A stretch of 64,000 bases of DNA from Metaphire vulgaris (GCA_018105865.1 CM030834.1:5811257-5875256); one strand, 5' to 3'. Positions 46,088 through 58,587 are shown, counted from the stretch's first letter. Numbers and translations: made by a program. The notes: generated from the letters alone by a model not told the origin.

Positions 46088-46545
46088 TATGGGGCCACTA
46101 TCATAATGCCTATAGCATCAGCCGATGGCGCACCAAATCCAAATATAATTAGAGCCAGATAAATCCAGAAGATCCTTCAGAACAACAGGGGAGCAATCTA
46201 AGGGGATAAGCCAAATCAAACAGGTATGTTTTAACACCGAATTTGAAAGATCATAAAGTATTAGTTATACGTGCAGATGGTCAGTCACGGGCTCCTAAGA
46301 AGTGCAAAAACTAGCGACCTTTTTCTGCTTGCTATAGTCTTTTTCGAGACACTATGTAATACGTGACCTTGGTCTCTCTATACAAAACTGCAGATGACCT
46401 TTTTCTACTTCTCAGTCTTTTAGGTCTAGGTCTTCTAGGATGTTAATTTAAATATATAAATATAAATAATAATAAATAATATAAGTAATAAATATATATA
46501 AATAGTACATCACCGGCCCGGGCCTCCGTGCAGATCGCGCCGGGC

Positions 46546-46784
46546 CCCTATGCATTGCCCCTGCCCCTCTCGGCGGCCATGCCTGCTACTGTGCTTAATC
46601 AAATTGACCTAGATTAATTGGCGGTAAGGCAGCAACTAGCCCATGCGTATAAATTAACGCGAACATCTATATTTCGCTGTTTTTGCTTATAACAGTTTTG
46701 TTGTCAATTAATGTGATTTTATTGCTAAATTTGTTAGACAAAGCAGCAAACTGAACAATTTCATCTGAAAACTGCCGCTCAAGT
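46546..46784 (-). repeat. Perfect inverted repeat, right arm (239 bp)
   Basis: Exact reverse complement of 45581-45819 with no mismatch or gap by my reading. It lies outside the hAT element, in sequence flanking the L2 tail. Confidence 0.97.
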
Positions 46785-47586
46785 GCGTAAGGGTAGATTT
46801 CGACCAAATGCTTGGCTTTGGCTCGTTTGATTAAAAGCTGCTAAGAGCTTGTAATAATTAATTGGAAGAAGGTGTGCATCTTAAACTTGTTCGACGCTGT
46901 TAATCCGGCGTCGTCTGCTTCTGTAAAACGAAGATTTTGCACAACTGTTTTGAAGGAACTCGGATTATTTATTGCTGTATTTAAATCCAATCTCGAATAT
47001 TTAAGACGTTTTCTAGTTTTGTCAAAAATCTGTCTAAAATATATGACCATATCTGGGCCATTAATCTTGTTTCAAACTTATTCGGGAGCGCAGCAAGACC
47101 CTTCACGTGTACCAGCTTTTTCAGTTGTTGATTCGCACATACTAACTAAAATCTGTTGAATCGTTTCCTAACCTTTCTGCAATGCATCAATTGCATCGTG
47201 GTGAACAGACCAACATATGTCCGAAAGTCGGTTAAATGCTGGTAATCCTAATGGTGCGAAACCAGTTCAGAGAAGATTTATTCGGTGCGTTAATGGATAG
47301 AAAAAAGAAACAGTTTTTTTTACCAAAATTAACAAAGAAACCGCCACTGAGCAACAGACACCAGCATTTTGATCAACAAGATAGAATGTCCACAGCACGG
47401 AATGTATTCAGCCAAATTGCGCGTACTTCGCGCTTGGGCTTAACGCCAAAAACGGTGAGCAATTTCTCATGGTGGACCTGGAGCTTCAACCCCCTCAGCC
47501 CCACCTTAATATGGCCATGTATTAACGTTGAACGTTCGTAAATCGGTTTTAGCCAGCAGACTCAGCTGCCTCGGCATACTTCTCGC
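46785..47586. other. Unassigned stretch
   Basis: Short frames (for example 47236-47541 plus) show no similarity I can recognise. No repeat boundaries seen. Confidence 0.4.
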
Positions 47587-47941
47587 CAGAGCCGTTTTAA
47601 GGTATAGGCAGGGTAGGCATGTGCCCCCGCGAGACAGAGGGCCCCGGCAGTCCGTGAATTCTTTTAAAATACTGCGAATAATATAAAGTTAGTGAAGACC
47701 TTTTTTTGCTCGCCAGGGTTTTTGAAATGATAGGGCTCCCTTCTTTCTTCTTCTTCTTCTTCTTCTTCTTCTTCTTCTTCTTCTTCTTCTTCTTCTTCTT
47801 CTTCTTCTTCTTCTTCTTCTTCTTCTTCTTCTTCTTCTTCTTCTTCTTCTTCTTCTTCTTCTTCTTCTTCTTCTTCTTCTTCTTCTTCTCTTCTTTCTTC
47901 TTCTTTTCGTCAGGGCCCCAAAACTTCTTAAAAACGCACTG
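47587..47941. mobile_element. hAT MITE with expanded (TTC)n
   Basis: Ends CAGAGCCGTTTTAAGG and, reverse-complemented from the right, CAGTGCGTTTTTAAGAAG. The perfect 8-bp duplication CTTCTCGC lies at 47579-47586 and 47942-47949. Roughly 175 bp of TTC-type repeat (47741-47915) fills the centre. One GACCTTTTTTTGCTCGCC motif is at 47698. Poly-Phe and poly-Arg frames here are artefacts. Confidence 0.9.
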
Positions 47942-48286
47942 CTTCTCGCAGTTCTCTGGACCCTCGGGTAGGGTTGCCAGATACCTTCATGTATAAAGGA
48001 GGACACCAAAGGTCATAAAAGGACAAAGCCGGCAAAGGAAAAAGCCCTTAAAATTCACAAAGCATACACTGTGATACACAGAAATGCCTTGAATACTTTA
48101 AACCACAAAAGCACAAATAAATTGTACGCTCATTAATGGAAGAGTTCAGTGATCATGGTGCAATATTTTATTTACCTGAAAGCACGACGAAAGCACGACA
48201 AAAAGCAACCTTTAAAACATAATACTATGCAACATTGTAGCATAGTATTATATTATTATTACGATTAAATAGTACGTACACTGTAC

Positions 48287-51200
48287 TAAGTAAGTAAGTC
48301 AGTCAGTAAAATCTCGTTAATTTCTACAGCGCTTTCAAAAGCAGCACCAAAGTATCCCCTTATTCATAGGCGCTTAATCTTAAAATGAAGCAGCCAAAGT
48401 AGATGTAAATAATAAAATGAAGCAGCCATGAATGACCCCCGGGGTCATTCATGCAGGGTCATTTAATCAAAGGGCCGGTGGTTGGAACGTTACAGATATG
48501 GAGGGAATGTTTTTTAAAGAGAAATGGTTTAAGTTTAGAAAGGAAAACTTTAGGCGCTGTAAGAATGGAAGAAAATTGTGACTCATAATTTATTTTACTA
48601 TGGTGTAGACAGCGAAAAGATGCTGGAATCGAGTTCCAAAGGTTTGGCGCAGCATATGGAAAGCACGGTTGCAAGTTTTAGAGATGATTGATTCAGGGGA
48701 CGAAAGATAGTTACGTGAGAGGAACATCGAGTTGATCGAGGATGTTGTGGGATTATCACATTTCGTAGGTATACTGGTTTTGATGCATGAAGAATGGTAT
48801 TCTCATAACCGAAACCAACAAAGTAAGAACAAGATGGAAAGAATACATAGAAGATCTGTACTGTGCGCAAGAGAAACCACAGACACTCGATTGAGATGAA
48901 GCAGAGATTGCAATGGATGATATTGGACCAGAAATCTTGGAAGAAGTAATTGCAGCAATCAGGGACCGAAAGAACAACAAAGCTGAAGGAATTGACAATA
49001 TACCTGCAGAAATGCTCAAGAACCTGGGAGAAGAGGCAACAAGAGAATTAGTGAGGCTATGCCAAGAAATATATCGGACTGCGGAGTGGCCAGAAGACTT
49101 CCTCCAAACAGTAATGGTGCGAATACAAAAGAAACAGAATGCAACTGAATGTGGAGACTTCAGAACAATAAGCCTACTTTGTCATGCATCGAAGATAGTT
49201 TTGAAGATCCTTACAAAACGAGTAGAAGCAAAAGCAGAAGCAGTGAAGGGGATCAGTGAAGAACAGTACGGATTCAGGAAAGGCAGAGGTACCAGAGATG
49301 CAATAGGAATTCTTAGGGCGCTGGGAGAAAGAAGCATAAAAAGGGGCCTTGAAATCTACATCTGCTTTGTGGACTATGAAAAGGCATTTGATCGAGTGGA
49401 CTGGATAAAACTCATGAGGGCACTCAGAAGAATGGGAATAGACTACAGAGACAGAAAACTCATCGGAAACCTGTACATGAATCAATCAGTGTATATACGT
49501 GTAGATGGAAAAGACTCTGAACCAGGAACTCTGGGAAAGGGGGTGATACAGGGATGCCCTCTCTCACCGTTGCTGTTCAATATCTACACAGAAGAACTCA
49601 TAACAGAAGCATTTGAAAACATAGAAGATGGAGTAGTGGTGGGTGGAAAAAGAATAAAGGACATAAGATTTGCTCATGACCAGGCAATTATGGCAAACAC
49701 CAACCAGGGATTGCAGAGGTTGATGGACTCTCTTAATGCAACATCAAAGGATTACTGAATGAAAATCAATTTAAAGAAGACAAAGGCAATGAAAATCAGC
49801 AGACACGGTGGAGAAATGAAAATCATTGATGGAGTGGAAATAGAACAGGTAGAAGAATTCTGCTATCTTGGAAGCCTGCTTGATGAAAACGCAGTGTCAT
49901 AAAGAAATAAGGAGAAGAATTGCCATGGGGAAAGAAGCCTTTATGAACAGAAGAGAACACTGAGAAGGAATTTTAACCGAAATCTGAAAAAAGGATTGGT
50001 CAAAACACTGATCTGGCCAGTGACACTCTATGGATCAGAAACTTGGACGCTCAGAAAGGAAGACATAAAGAGATTAGAGGCATTCGAAATGTGGATCTGG
50101 CGAAGAATGGAAAAAATTAGCTGGACGGAAAAAATAACAAACGAAGAAGCTTGGAGAGGGTAGAAGAAAAGAAAAGCCTAATTAACACTGTCCGTACAAG
50201 ACAAAAGAAGTGGATAGGTCATGTACTGAGAGAAGAATCAAACCTACTAAGAGAAGTACTAGAAGGAAAGATGAATGGGAAAGCACAGAAAGGGCGACCA
50301 AGAACATCGATGCTGGAGTGGATGTTCGACACTACGGAAAAAAACAAGTATTTAGCCCTGAAGATAAAAGCTCAAGATTAGAGAGGAGTGGCGACGCTGG
50401 AGTATGGAACCTGTCTTTGGACAGAGCACCTGAAGAAGATGCATGAAGTGAGTTATAGGTCATCGGAATTATTTTATATTTAATACGTTCTGTTATTTTC
50501 AGCCAGTGCAGAGATATGAGTCATGGTGTAATATGGCAGAATTTACGTTATTTGGTAACTGCGCCAGCTAAGGCATTTTGAATTGTTCGGAGTTTACATA
50601 TGGAAGCTTTTGGAAGATTGTGAAACAGTGAGTTGCAGTAGTCTAACTTAGTGAACTATTGAAGTGACAATAGTGGAAGCAGTTTTAATATAAAGGTAGG
50701 GACGAAGGCGACGTAGATCTCGAACGTGAGCATAACTGGTTTTCGATAGGTGGGAAGTGTGAGCTTCAAAATGAAGGGAAGAGTCAAAAGTGAATCCAAG
50801 ATTTTTGCAACTGGAACAGGGGTTAATTATTATTGTGTTTGGGGCTAAAGTCGGTTTAGGATTTTCAATTTTTTCAGTTGTTGTGGCAGTCCAACTAAAA
50901 GAAATATCTGTTTTTGAAGGATTGAGTGCAAGGAGATTAGCTGGCATTCATGATGAAATTAACGAAAATGCTTATTCTAGTTAAATTACTGCATGTTTTA
51001 AAGGAAGACGGTGTAAAGGAAACGAATAATTGAGTGTCGCCAGCATAGAGTTGATGATTCAAATTGAGAGAGTTAAATCAGGACGACAGTGGGGTAGTGT
51101 AGAGACTGAACAAAACAGGTCCAAGGATAGATCCCTGTGGTACTTCACAGTCGGAGGGCAATTAAGTCGAGTTAAGGCATGAAACTTTAAAGGATAATGA

Positions 51201-51305
51201 TTGGAGATAAGATTGAAACCAAAGGTGAGCTATAGAAGATTTTCCAAACCAGAGGGAAAGGCGTTTCGGTAGAATTTTTGATCTATTGTATCAAAAGCAT
51301 TAATA
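48287..51305 (-). pseudogene. LINE A copy, split by an RTE-like LINE
   Basis: The 3' part, 48287-48792, reads YAAPNLWNSIPASFRCLHHS and has the same (ACTT)n tail as the 10.2-kb copy. The upstream part, 50438-51305, reads YIKTASTIVTSIVH, LLALNPSKTDI, NLGFTFDSSLHFEAH and degenerate RT motifs. Deleting 48793-50448 rejoins the two parts at the position where the 10.69-kb copy has TTTTGATGACTGAAGTGAG. Confidence 0.88.
48793..50437 (+). mobile_element. RTE-like LINE (B1) inserted with an 11-bp duplication
   Basis: GATGCATGAAG is exactly repeated at 48782-48792 and 50438-50448. The insert carries a long frame (48913-49758) with IRDRKNNKAEGIDNIPAEML, EEQYGFRKGRGTRDAIGILR, LEIYICFVDYEKAFDRVDWI (motif A), KGVIQGCPLSPLLFNIYTEE (motif B) and IRFAHDQAIMANTN. 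The second Asp-box residue in the last is His, so RT is dead. The C-terminal region ends with the GAGCACCTGAAGAA tail. It is 5'-truncated, without endonuclease. Confidence 0.93.
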
Positions 51306-51887
51306 ATTAGTCATTCTTGTCAATTTATAATTTTGAGGGATGAAGTTGTATCCAGATCTAGGCATACCCTCCCAGGGCAGTGAGGACACAATTCTGCGCA
51401 GCATCTTATCAGCAGCGCGAAATTGTAAAACTAGGCCTACATGCAGGACGTTTTCTGCTATTGAAAATTCTTCTTCTTGCAGAATCAATGGGATTGTCTT
51501 CTCTGTCAATTGAACGTCTGTGGTAATGTGCAATTGCTAATTAAATGCCATTTAAGACCGAAATTCAAGTAAGCAGATGATGAGAGCAAAAAGCCGGACA
51601 TTTTATCATTTAAGGCTAAGCCTGCCAGACGGTGGCAGGGTTTAATCTAGGCCGTTTAAGGGGGGGAATTGCCCTTTCCCCGGAAATTTCAAATTCCCCG
51701 GAAATTCTGACATACTACATCAACTAACAGCAGCCTCCTAGCTGATTCCTCCGGCTTTGTCAGTTTCCTCCCGAGTCCAGAGTCTGAACAAAATTCTCTA
51801 GATTAAACACTGGACAGAGGACACTAGGCCCAAAAGGACATGCCCTCCTTTTATCGGACGTCTGGGACTGGCAAGTTGGCAACCCTA

Positions 51888-52469
51888 CCTTCGGAAGTCA
51901 TGGGGCGCCTCTCCAGCATCCACGGCCTAGTTACGAGCCTGATGTTACTCGGATCAGATTCGTCTATACTACATTAATTTTATAGTCTATAGTCAATATT
52001 CTAGAATTTAATAATGCTGTAGCCGTTTAAGTACCGAAAGCAATAGAAAAGGCTCTCTACGTGAAAATCGTGGGAAGCGCAGTTGTAGATTTTTTTCTTA
52101 CAACGATTCATCTGACTTTTCACAGCCATTTTCTAGAGATGGCAAATATCGTTAGAAATGAATATTCGTTAATCTTATTATATTAATTTCAAATATTCGT
52201 TAGAAAATATTCGTTAGAAAATATTAAATAGAAAATATTCATTAGCCGGTTCCAGGATTTCTTAGTGGGGTGGGAATGAAATGAATCTATAAGAATTTGG
52301 TGAGGATGGAAAAAGAAAAAAATCAATAAACGTTGCCGAAAAGGCTGACAAAAAGGCAATTTTTCTCTTTAATTTTACAATTGTTTCTCTAATTTTACTA
52401 GACTTTCGCGAAAAAGATAGGTCAACAAGCAAAAAAGGTCATCCGCAGTTTCCCTTGCACTTTGCCTCA
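51888..52469. other. Non-coding; 15-bp repeats and a MITE-like fragment
   Basis: AATATTCGTTAGAA-type units recur about four times at 52152-52244. From 52248 the sequence CCGGTTCCAGGATTTCTTAG resembles hAT MITE ends, and one copy of GACAAGCAAAAAAGGTCATC type lies at 52430. No coding sequence. Confidence 0.5.
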
Positions 52470-52473
52470 TTAT

Positions 52474-52750
52474 TGTAACTGTTGGTAGCTACAATATTAA
52501 CTTGAGGTGTCCGTGAAGTTTAATTCGTTTAATCAGATTTAATGTAATAACATGCATCGAACATAAGAGTCACTGTGAATGTCGTGCTCGCTCTTCAACG
52601 GTCAGCGTACTACTACTGTTTCGGTACTCTGCTGCAGCTCAGCTACGGCTGCAGCTGCCTATAGCTAAAACGGTCACGCCACCTAGCGGCGGTTCAACTG
52701 CTGGGCGTGCTGCTGGGGTGACTCAGCCTAGCTTGGCTCAACAGCCATCA
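52474..52750 (-). repeat. 3' LTR (277 bp)
   Basis: Differs from the other LTR by about two substitutions and an 8-bp indel, indicating a recent insertion. Confidence 0.9.
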
Positions 52751-52904
52751 TTATATCTCCCCCTCCCCGCGGAAATAAGGGAACTTGGTCAGCTATGCCT
52801 ACTGTCTGTTCTGGGGCCATAGTGACTTCAGCAAGGTCAGGGAGTCAAGTAATAGGCGACTCTGCGATGCTACGCTTCTGTAGCGCGGAGCTTTGATGAC
52901 GCTC

Positions 52905-54045
52905 TGGCGGCCAACGCCAGAGGGCGTATTCCAACAACAGCCAGCGCAGTTCGGAAATGGCGACGAACTGGCGGGCAGAATTCACGAAGTAAGGCGCTGT
53001 CGACAGCGAGCGAGTCAGTTGCTTCGGATCGGCGGTCTGCGGTAAGAGCCGCAACGCGCCGACATCAGAACAAGGCGGAGGACCCGACTCGGCGGAAATC
53101 GCTGGAGGCCTAGCGGAAAATACTGGTAACACAGCAAATTCCGCTGAACAGACATCGGACGTCGACGACGAAGAGGCGTCGGACGTCGACGATGGAGAAG
53201 AATCGGATGTCGACGATGGAGAGACATCGGGGCCAGCGCAGCGGAAGCAGTCGACGCTGGCCTGGCGGAAACGGCGGTACGGATTGACGCTGGCAGACCG
53301 GAGGTGATCGACGGTGCAGCGGAAAACGAAGTGGACGTCGCTGGCATCACAGCGGAAACCACGGAGCCAACAGCGGACGGCGACGATGCAATGTCAGGCG
53401 TCGCTGAAAACCCATCGGGCGTCGCTAAGGCAACGGACGGCGCCGATGAAGCAGACGACGACGTTGGCGAGGCAACGCTCGTCTCTGATGACGCATCCTC
53501 TGACCGGCAATAGGCGGTCGCCGCGGCGAACTGGTGCCCGGCGGTTGCTGCTATTGGCGCGACCCAAGATCGGATGCAGGCGATGATGACCTTGCCCGAG
53601 GCGGATAGTCGCTCGGAGGTCTCTGCCACTGGAGCAATCCACGGCTGGAAATGACTGGCGGCGCTGCAGACGGGCAGGCGTCGGTGTCTGTCGTCTGGGC
53701 CTCGGAGTCCATTTTTGGTGATGTCCAGAGTAACGCTGCGCTGCCCTGAACCGGCAGGCAGAACATCATGGTCGCTGAGGGACGCTCTGATGTAGTGCTT
53801 GGCTTCGGCAGCCAAGTCTGTGTCGACGGCCTTGCTGCCGCGCCGACGACAGTTTCGCAATCGCTGACGGAGTCAACGGTGAATTGGGCCGGACGTCAGT
53901 ACAGGCGATTGGCCGGTGAGGGCTGGTGCTTCGAACCGGGCTTTCTGGGCGGGCGCCGCTACTTGAAAAGGGGCCGCCGATTCTCGCGTCTTCGGCGACG
54001 ACGAGGAGTAGTACGGTGAAGAGGGCGACATTGTGATTGCCATGA
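52905..54045 (-). pseudogene. Interior low-complexity gag-like frame
   Basis: The first minus-strand ATG after the 5' LTR is near 54044 (MAITMSPSSPYYSSS) and reaches a stop near 53876. The longer frame 53860-53015 is rich in Ala, Ser, Pro and Arg. No zinc knuckle, protease or RT motif is visible. It may be a decayed or highly divergent gag, or simply spacer sequence. A 24-bp unit is tandemly repeated three times at 53155-53226. Confidence 0.35.
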
Positions 54046-54292
54046 TCGAACGATATGGCCGAAGAAAATTGCTCGCGGAAGGTGGCGCAGTCCTGGAACG
54101 ATCGCGAAAATGGCGTCTTCCAAGATGGCTACCGCGTCGTTTTCTTTGTTCTCGAGACGCTGTCTTTGTGTGGTGCGCGCTGGACGATGACTCAGCGGCT
54201 GCCGTGTACAGTCTCTGTTCTAAACGGCGTCGGTTTTCGTTGACCGATAACCCTAACTCTCGGCGCGTGGGCCTCTTTTTTTCGTCGCCAAA

Positions 54293-54929
54293 TGTAACTG
54301 TTGGTAGCTACAATATTTACTTGAGGTGTCCGTGAAGTTTAATTCGTTTAATCAGATTTAATGTAATAACATGCATCGAACATAAGAGTCACTGTGAATG
54401 TCGTGCTCGCTCTTCAACGGTCAGCGTACTACTACTGTTTCGGCAGAGGCGGATTTACATTTTGGAGGCCCGGTGCAAATATTTCCACGGAGGCCCCTCA
54501 GGCGCCATCGTGGTCACTTAAAGAAGTAAAAATAAAACAATCATTGAAAAAATGAAGCAATTAAATGCCATTTCAATACTAATCCATGGCCAAACTCCAA
54601 ACACTACTAAAGTCTAACCGATACAAGCATTCATGTATATCTCCGAAAATAAATTACTTTAAAGAAACAAATAATAAAAATATAGTCTTTAAAAATTATT
54701 ATTAGAAAAGGGAGGCCCCTAAATTTGTATTTTGAAGGGAGGCCCGGTACCGATGCACCATCTGGTACCGTGGTAAATCCGCCTCTGTGTTTCGGTACTC
54801 TGCTGCAGCTCAGCTACGGCTGCAGCTGCCTAAAGCTAAAACGGTCACGCCACCTAGCGGCGGTTCAACTGCTGGGCGTGCTGCTGGGGTGACTCAGCCT
54901 ATCTGCATAGCTTGGCTCAACAGCCATCA
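54293..54929 (-). repeat. 5' LTR interrupted by a MITE
   Basis: Without the 344-bp MITE and one 8-bp duplication it is 285 bp, matching the 277-bp partner plus an 8-bp indel. Confidence 0.9.
54444..54787. mobile_element. hAT MITE inside the LTR
   Basis: Perfect 15-bp terminal inverted repeats CAGAGGCGGATTTAC / GTAAATCCGCCTCTG. Perfect 8-bp duplication TGTTTCGG at 54436-54443 and 54788-54795. GGAGGCCC(C/G) words are repeated near both ends. The empty site is seen in the other LTR. Confidence 0.95.
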
Positions 54930-54933
54930 TTAT

Positions 54934-55316
54934 ACACTGGCTATCAATGCCTGAGGGGATTGAGTTTAAGTTGGCAACGCTGGCTTATCGCTGCCTGGAC
55001 GGTATTGGCCCAGAGTACCTGACGACGGAATTAGTACGAGTCGCAGATCAGGCAGGTCGGCGTCGCCTGAGATCTGCTGGAACCGCCTCTCTGGTTGTTC
55101 CGTTCACGTGCCTTCGTATTGTAGGCGATCGTGCCTTTCCCGTGACTGCTGCAAGGGCATGGAACCGCCTGCCTTCTTCAGTTCAACTCTCCCTAACGCC
55201 AGACACCTTCAAGAAGAGACTCAAAACTTGGCTATTTCGCACGAGCTATTGTAATTTATAATTTCTAATGTGTCCACGCAGTCACTGTATTAGTTGCCAC
55301 ATAAATCTCTACGTTG

Positions 55317-55383
<67 letters not shown>
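54934..55383 (+). pseudogene. L2-like LINE 3' fragment with (TAA)n tail
   Basis: Frame 54947-55261: IEFKLATLAYRCLDGIGPEY, LRSAGTASLVVPF, ARAWNRLPSSVQLSLTPDTF and KKRLKTWLFRTSY, then a stop. A 3' UTR of about 60 bp and 65 bp of TAA follow. It is a 5'-truncated copy of the family seen at 1-210 and abuts the LTR element's target site. Confidence 0.88.
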
Positions 55384-55386
<3 letters not shown>

Positions 55387-55698
55387 AGTATTGTGTACTT
55401 GCTACATCTCTGGGCATTAGCTACAATAAGTTACAATTGGCGCTTCCAAGAGCAGAGGTCTTGAGGGAGGAAGGGAAGGAGGGAGGGAGGAAGAGAAGGA
55501 GAGAGGAGGGAGGAAGGGAAGCAGAGAGGAGGGAAGGAAGGAAGGGGAGGAGAGCAAAACCCTCCCTCTGTTTACAAACAAACCAAACAGGGTGGGGAAA
55601 GGTAATTTGTATATACGAATATGGGGTTACAGGTGGTAGCCGCCCCAGCTATGACCGCCCCAAAGATAACCATCCTAAATATCACCGCAATATAAATA

Positions 55699-55732
<34 letters not shown>

Positions 55733-56089
55733 AATATAGTGTGTATATAAATATTGTTAGTATTATATGCATATTCATAATAATAGAGCCTGCATTACAT
55801 ATTATATATTACATAAATATATATAAATATATGGTAATTATTATGTATTGCATATACATACATAAATACATAATTATATATGTATAGACATATATAATTA
55901 TGTATTTATGCATGTATAAGTTCTCAATAGAAAACCAGTGTTGGAGTTGCCAGAGGGGGGGTTTGAATCCCTCAGCTAACTTTGCAACCCTCCCAAAAAT
56001 GACATATCTGGTACATGCAGCTTCTGTCATTCATTGAAAATCAGTCCACAACCCGCCTCCCAGCTCAAATTTCACAACACCAATACTGT
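55384..56089. other. Low-complexity non-coding stretch
   Basis: Purine-rich GGAA/GGGA tract at 55463-55556, (TA)n at 55701-55731 and AT-rich sequence beyond. No genes seen. Confidence 0.6.
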
Positions 56090-56648
56090 AGAAAACCCAA
56101 TAGAAACAGATAAACAAAACATCAAAAGTGTACAAAAATTCAAGTATCTGGGAAGTCTCCTGAAAATGAAGATTTTCTGGAAAATATGAAGATAACCAAC
56201 AAGACTAAATTAAAAGGCTGATAAAAAGAATCGTGCTTGGGGTAATGGAAGGCGAAAACCAGAGGAAGACGGTCCGAAGACCATGAAAAGATTGGATAGG
56301 CAACATTAAAGAGGTGCAACTTGGACATATATGAAGCTTACAAAGCCACGGTGGTGGCTCTAGGATTTGGCAAGTGGGGGGCCGTTGGGGTGGCAACTTC
56401 TAATCATGGGGCCAACCATTTGTTGTTTAATGTATGTAGCATTAAGTATAGGGTACCAACTGGGGGCTACTGAGGAGGCCAAGCACTCAATAGGGGCACG
56501 GGCGGACGGGCCCCCCCCCCGGTGGAGCCGCCACTGCAAAGCCATACAAGAGACAGATGAATGGAGGAGGAAAACTGAAATTGCAATAGACACCAACAGG
56601 TATTGTGCCAATGGAGATGAATGATGATGATAATGATGATGATGACTG
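56090..56648 (+). pseudogene. RTE-like LINE 3' end with (GAT)n tail, split by a MITE
   Basis: Plus strand: KQNIKSVQKFKYLGSLLK (YLGS motif), RPW(K/T)DWIGNIKEVQLDI-type sequence, then YEAYKA|IQETDEWRRKTEIA with the MITE at the bar, and NRYCANGDE with a stop at 56624. The tail is GATGATGATAATGATGATGA (56621-56645). Frameshifts occur upstream of the MITE. Confidence 0.75.
56349..56536. mobile_element. hAT MITE (GGCGGCTCCAGGA type)
   Basis: 188 bp. Left end CGGTGGTGGCTCTAGGA; right end (reverse complement) CAGTGGCGGCTCCACCG. Perfect 8-bp duplication CAAAGCCA at 56341-56348 and 56537-56544. Removing it restores the LINE reading frame. Two more copies lie at 61462-61794. Confidence 0.92.
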
Positions 56649-56879
56649 GAAAACTAATTGTAATTCTACACATTTGCAATTACACAAACTATTAAAACAG
56701 AGTTTACCTGACATATTATAACTACTTAACCTAGAAGAAATCACCATCTTGCATTAATTTAAAGAAAAGTTAAATTCCTCTGTTTAGACTACGGTAAATG
56801 CAAGTATACAATGAAATAAAATCGGCTGGCAAAAGATCACCACAAAAGAATAACAACAACTATAACATATTCACAGATG

Positions 56880-58455
<1,576 letters not shown>

Positions 58456-58587
58456 TAGACAATTTATAGAGCGCAGTAAGCATAGTGAAGGCTAAAGTCA
58501 AAAGCGCTTAACAATGAACATTATAAGATAAATTAAACATATGCGTCTTAAGGCACTTGATAAACAAATCAGGGGAGATCACAATTG

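Larger units (their letters stand above)
44850..46290 (-). pseudogene. L2-like LINE 3' end split by a hAT element
   Basis: 44850-44908 (CAAT repeats, then GACGTATATGGCGC) and 46088-46290 (CACTATCATAATGCC...CAGCCGATGGCGCACCAAAT) are the reverse complement of the L2 3' UTR at 28087-28263. Joining them restores a continuous UTR. Confidence 0.85.
47969..51887. mobile_element. hAT-like element, outer shell of a nest
   Basis: Left end TAGGGTTGCCAGATACC and right end (reverse complement) TAGGGTTGCCAACTTGCC, both continuing into AAAGGAGG(A/G)CA. Flanking 8-mers CCCTCGGG and CCTTCGGA agree at 6 of 8. It is the same terminal family as 25988-28836. Its own sequence is only 47969-48286 and about 51306-51887; the rest is inserted LINEs. 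Confidence 0.65.
52474..54929 (-). mobile_element. Non-autonomous LTR retrotransposon (minus strand)
   Basis: Two LTRs, 52474-52750 and 54293-54929, are near-identical once a MITE is removed from the latter. In minus orientation the LTR runs TGATGG...GTTACA. The primer-binding-like TTTGGCGACGAAA follows the 5' LTR at 54292. The purine tract GGGGAGGGGGAGATATAA (on minus, 52751-52770) precedes the 3' LTR. TTAT flanks both sides as a 4-bp duplication. The 1.54-kb interior has no protease, RT or integrase, so the element depends on others. Confidence 0.9.

Noticed and set aside
47689..48009. Poly-Arg and poly-Phe open frames
   Set aside because: Translation of the TTC tract inside a MITE with exact target duplications.
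53304..53586. Acidic plus-strand open frame as a host gene
   Set aside because: It lies antisense inside an LTR element whose primer site and purine tract define the minus strand as coding; composition follows the 24-bp repeat.
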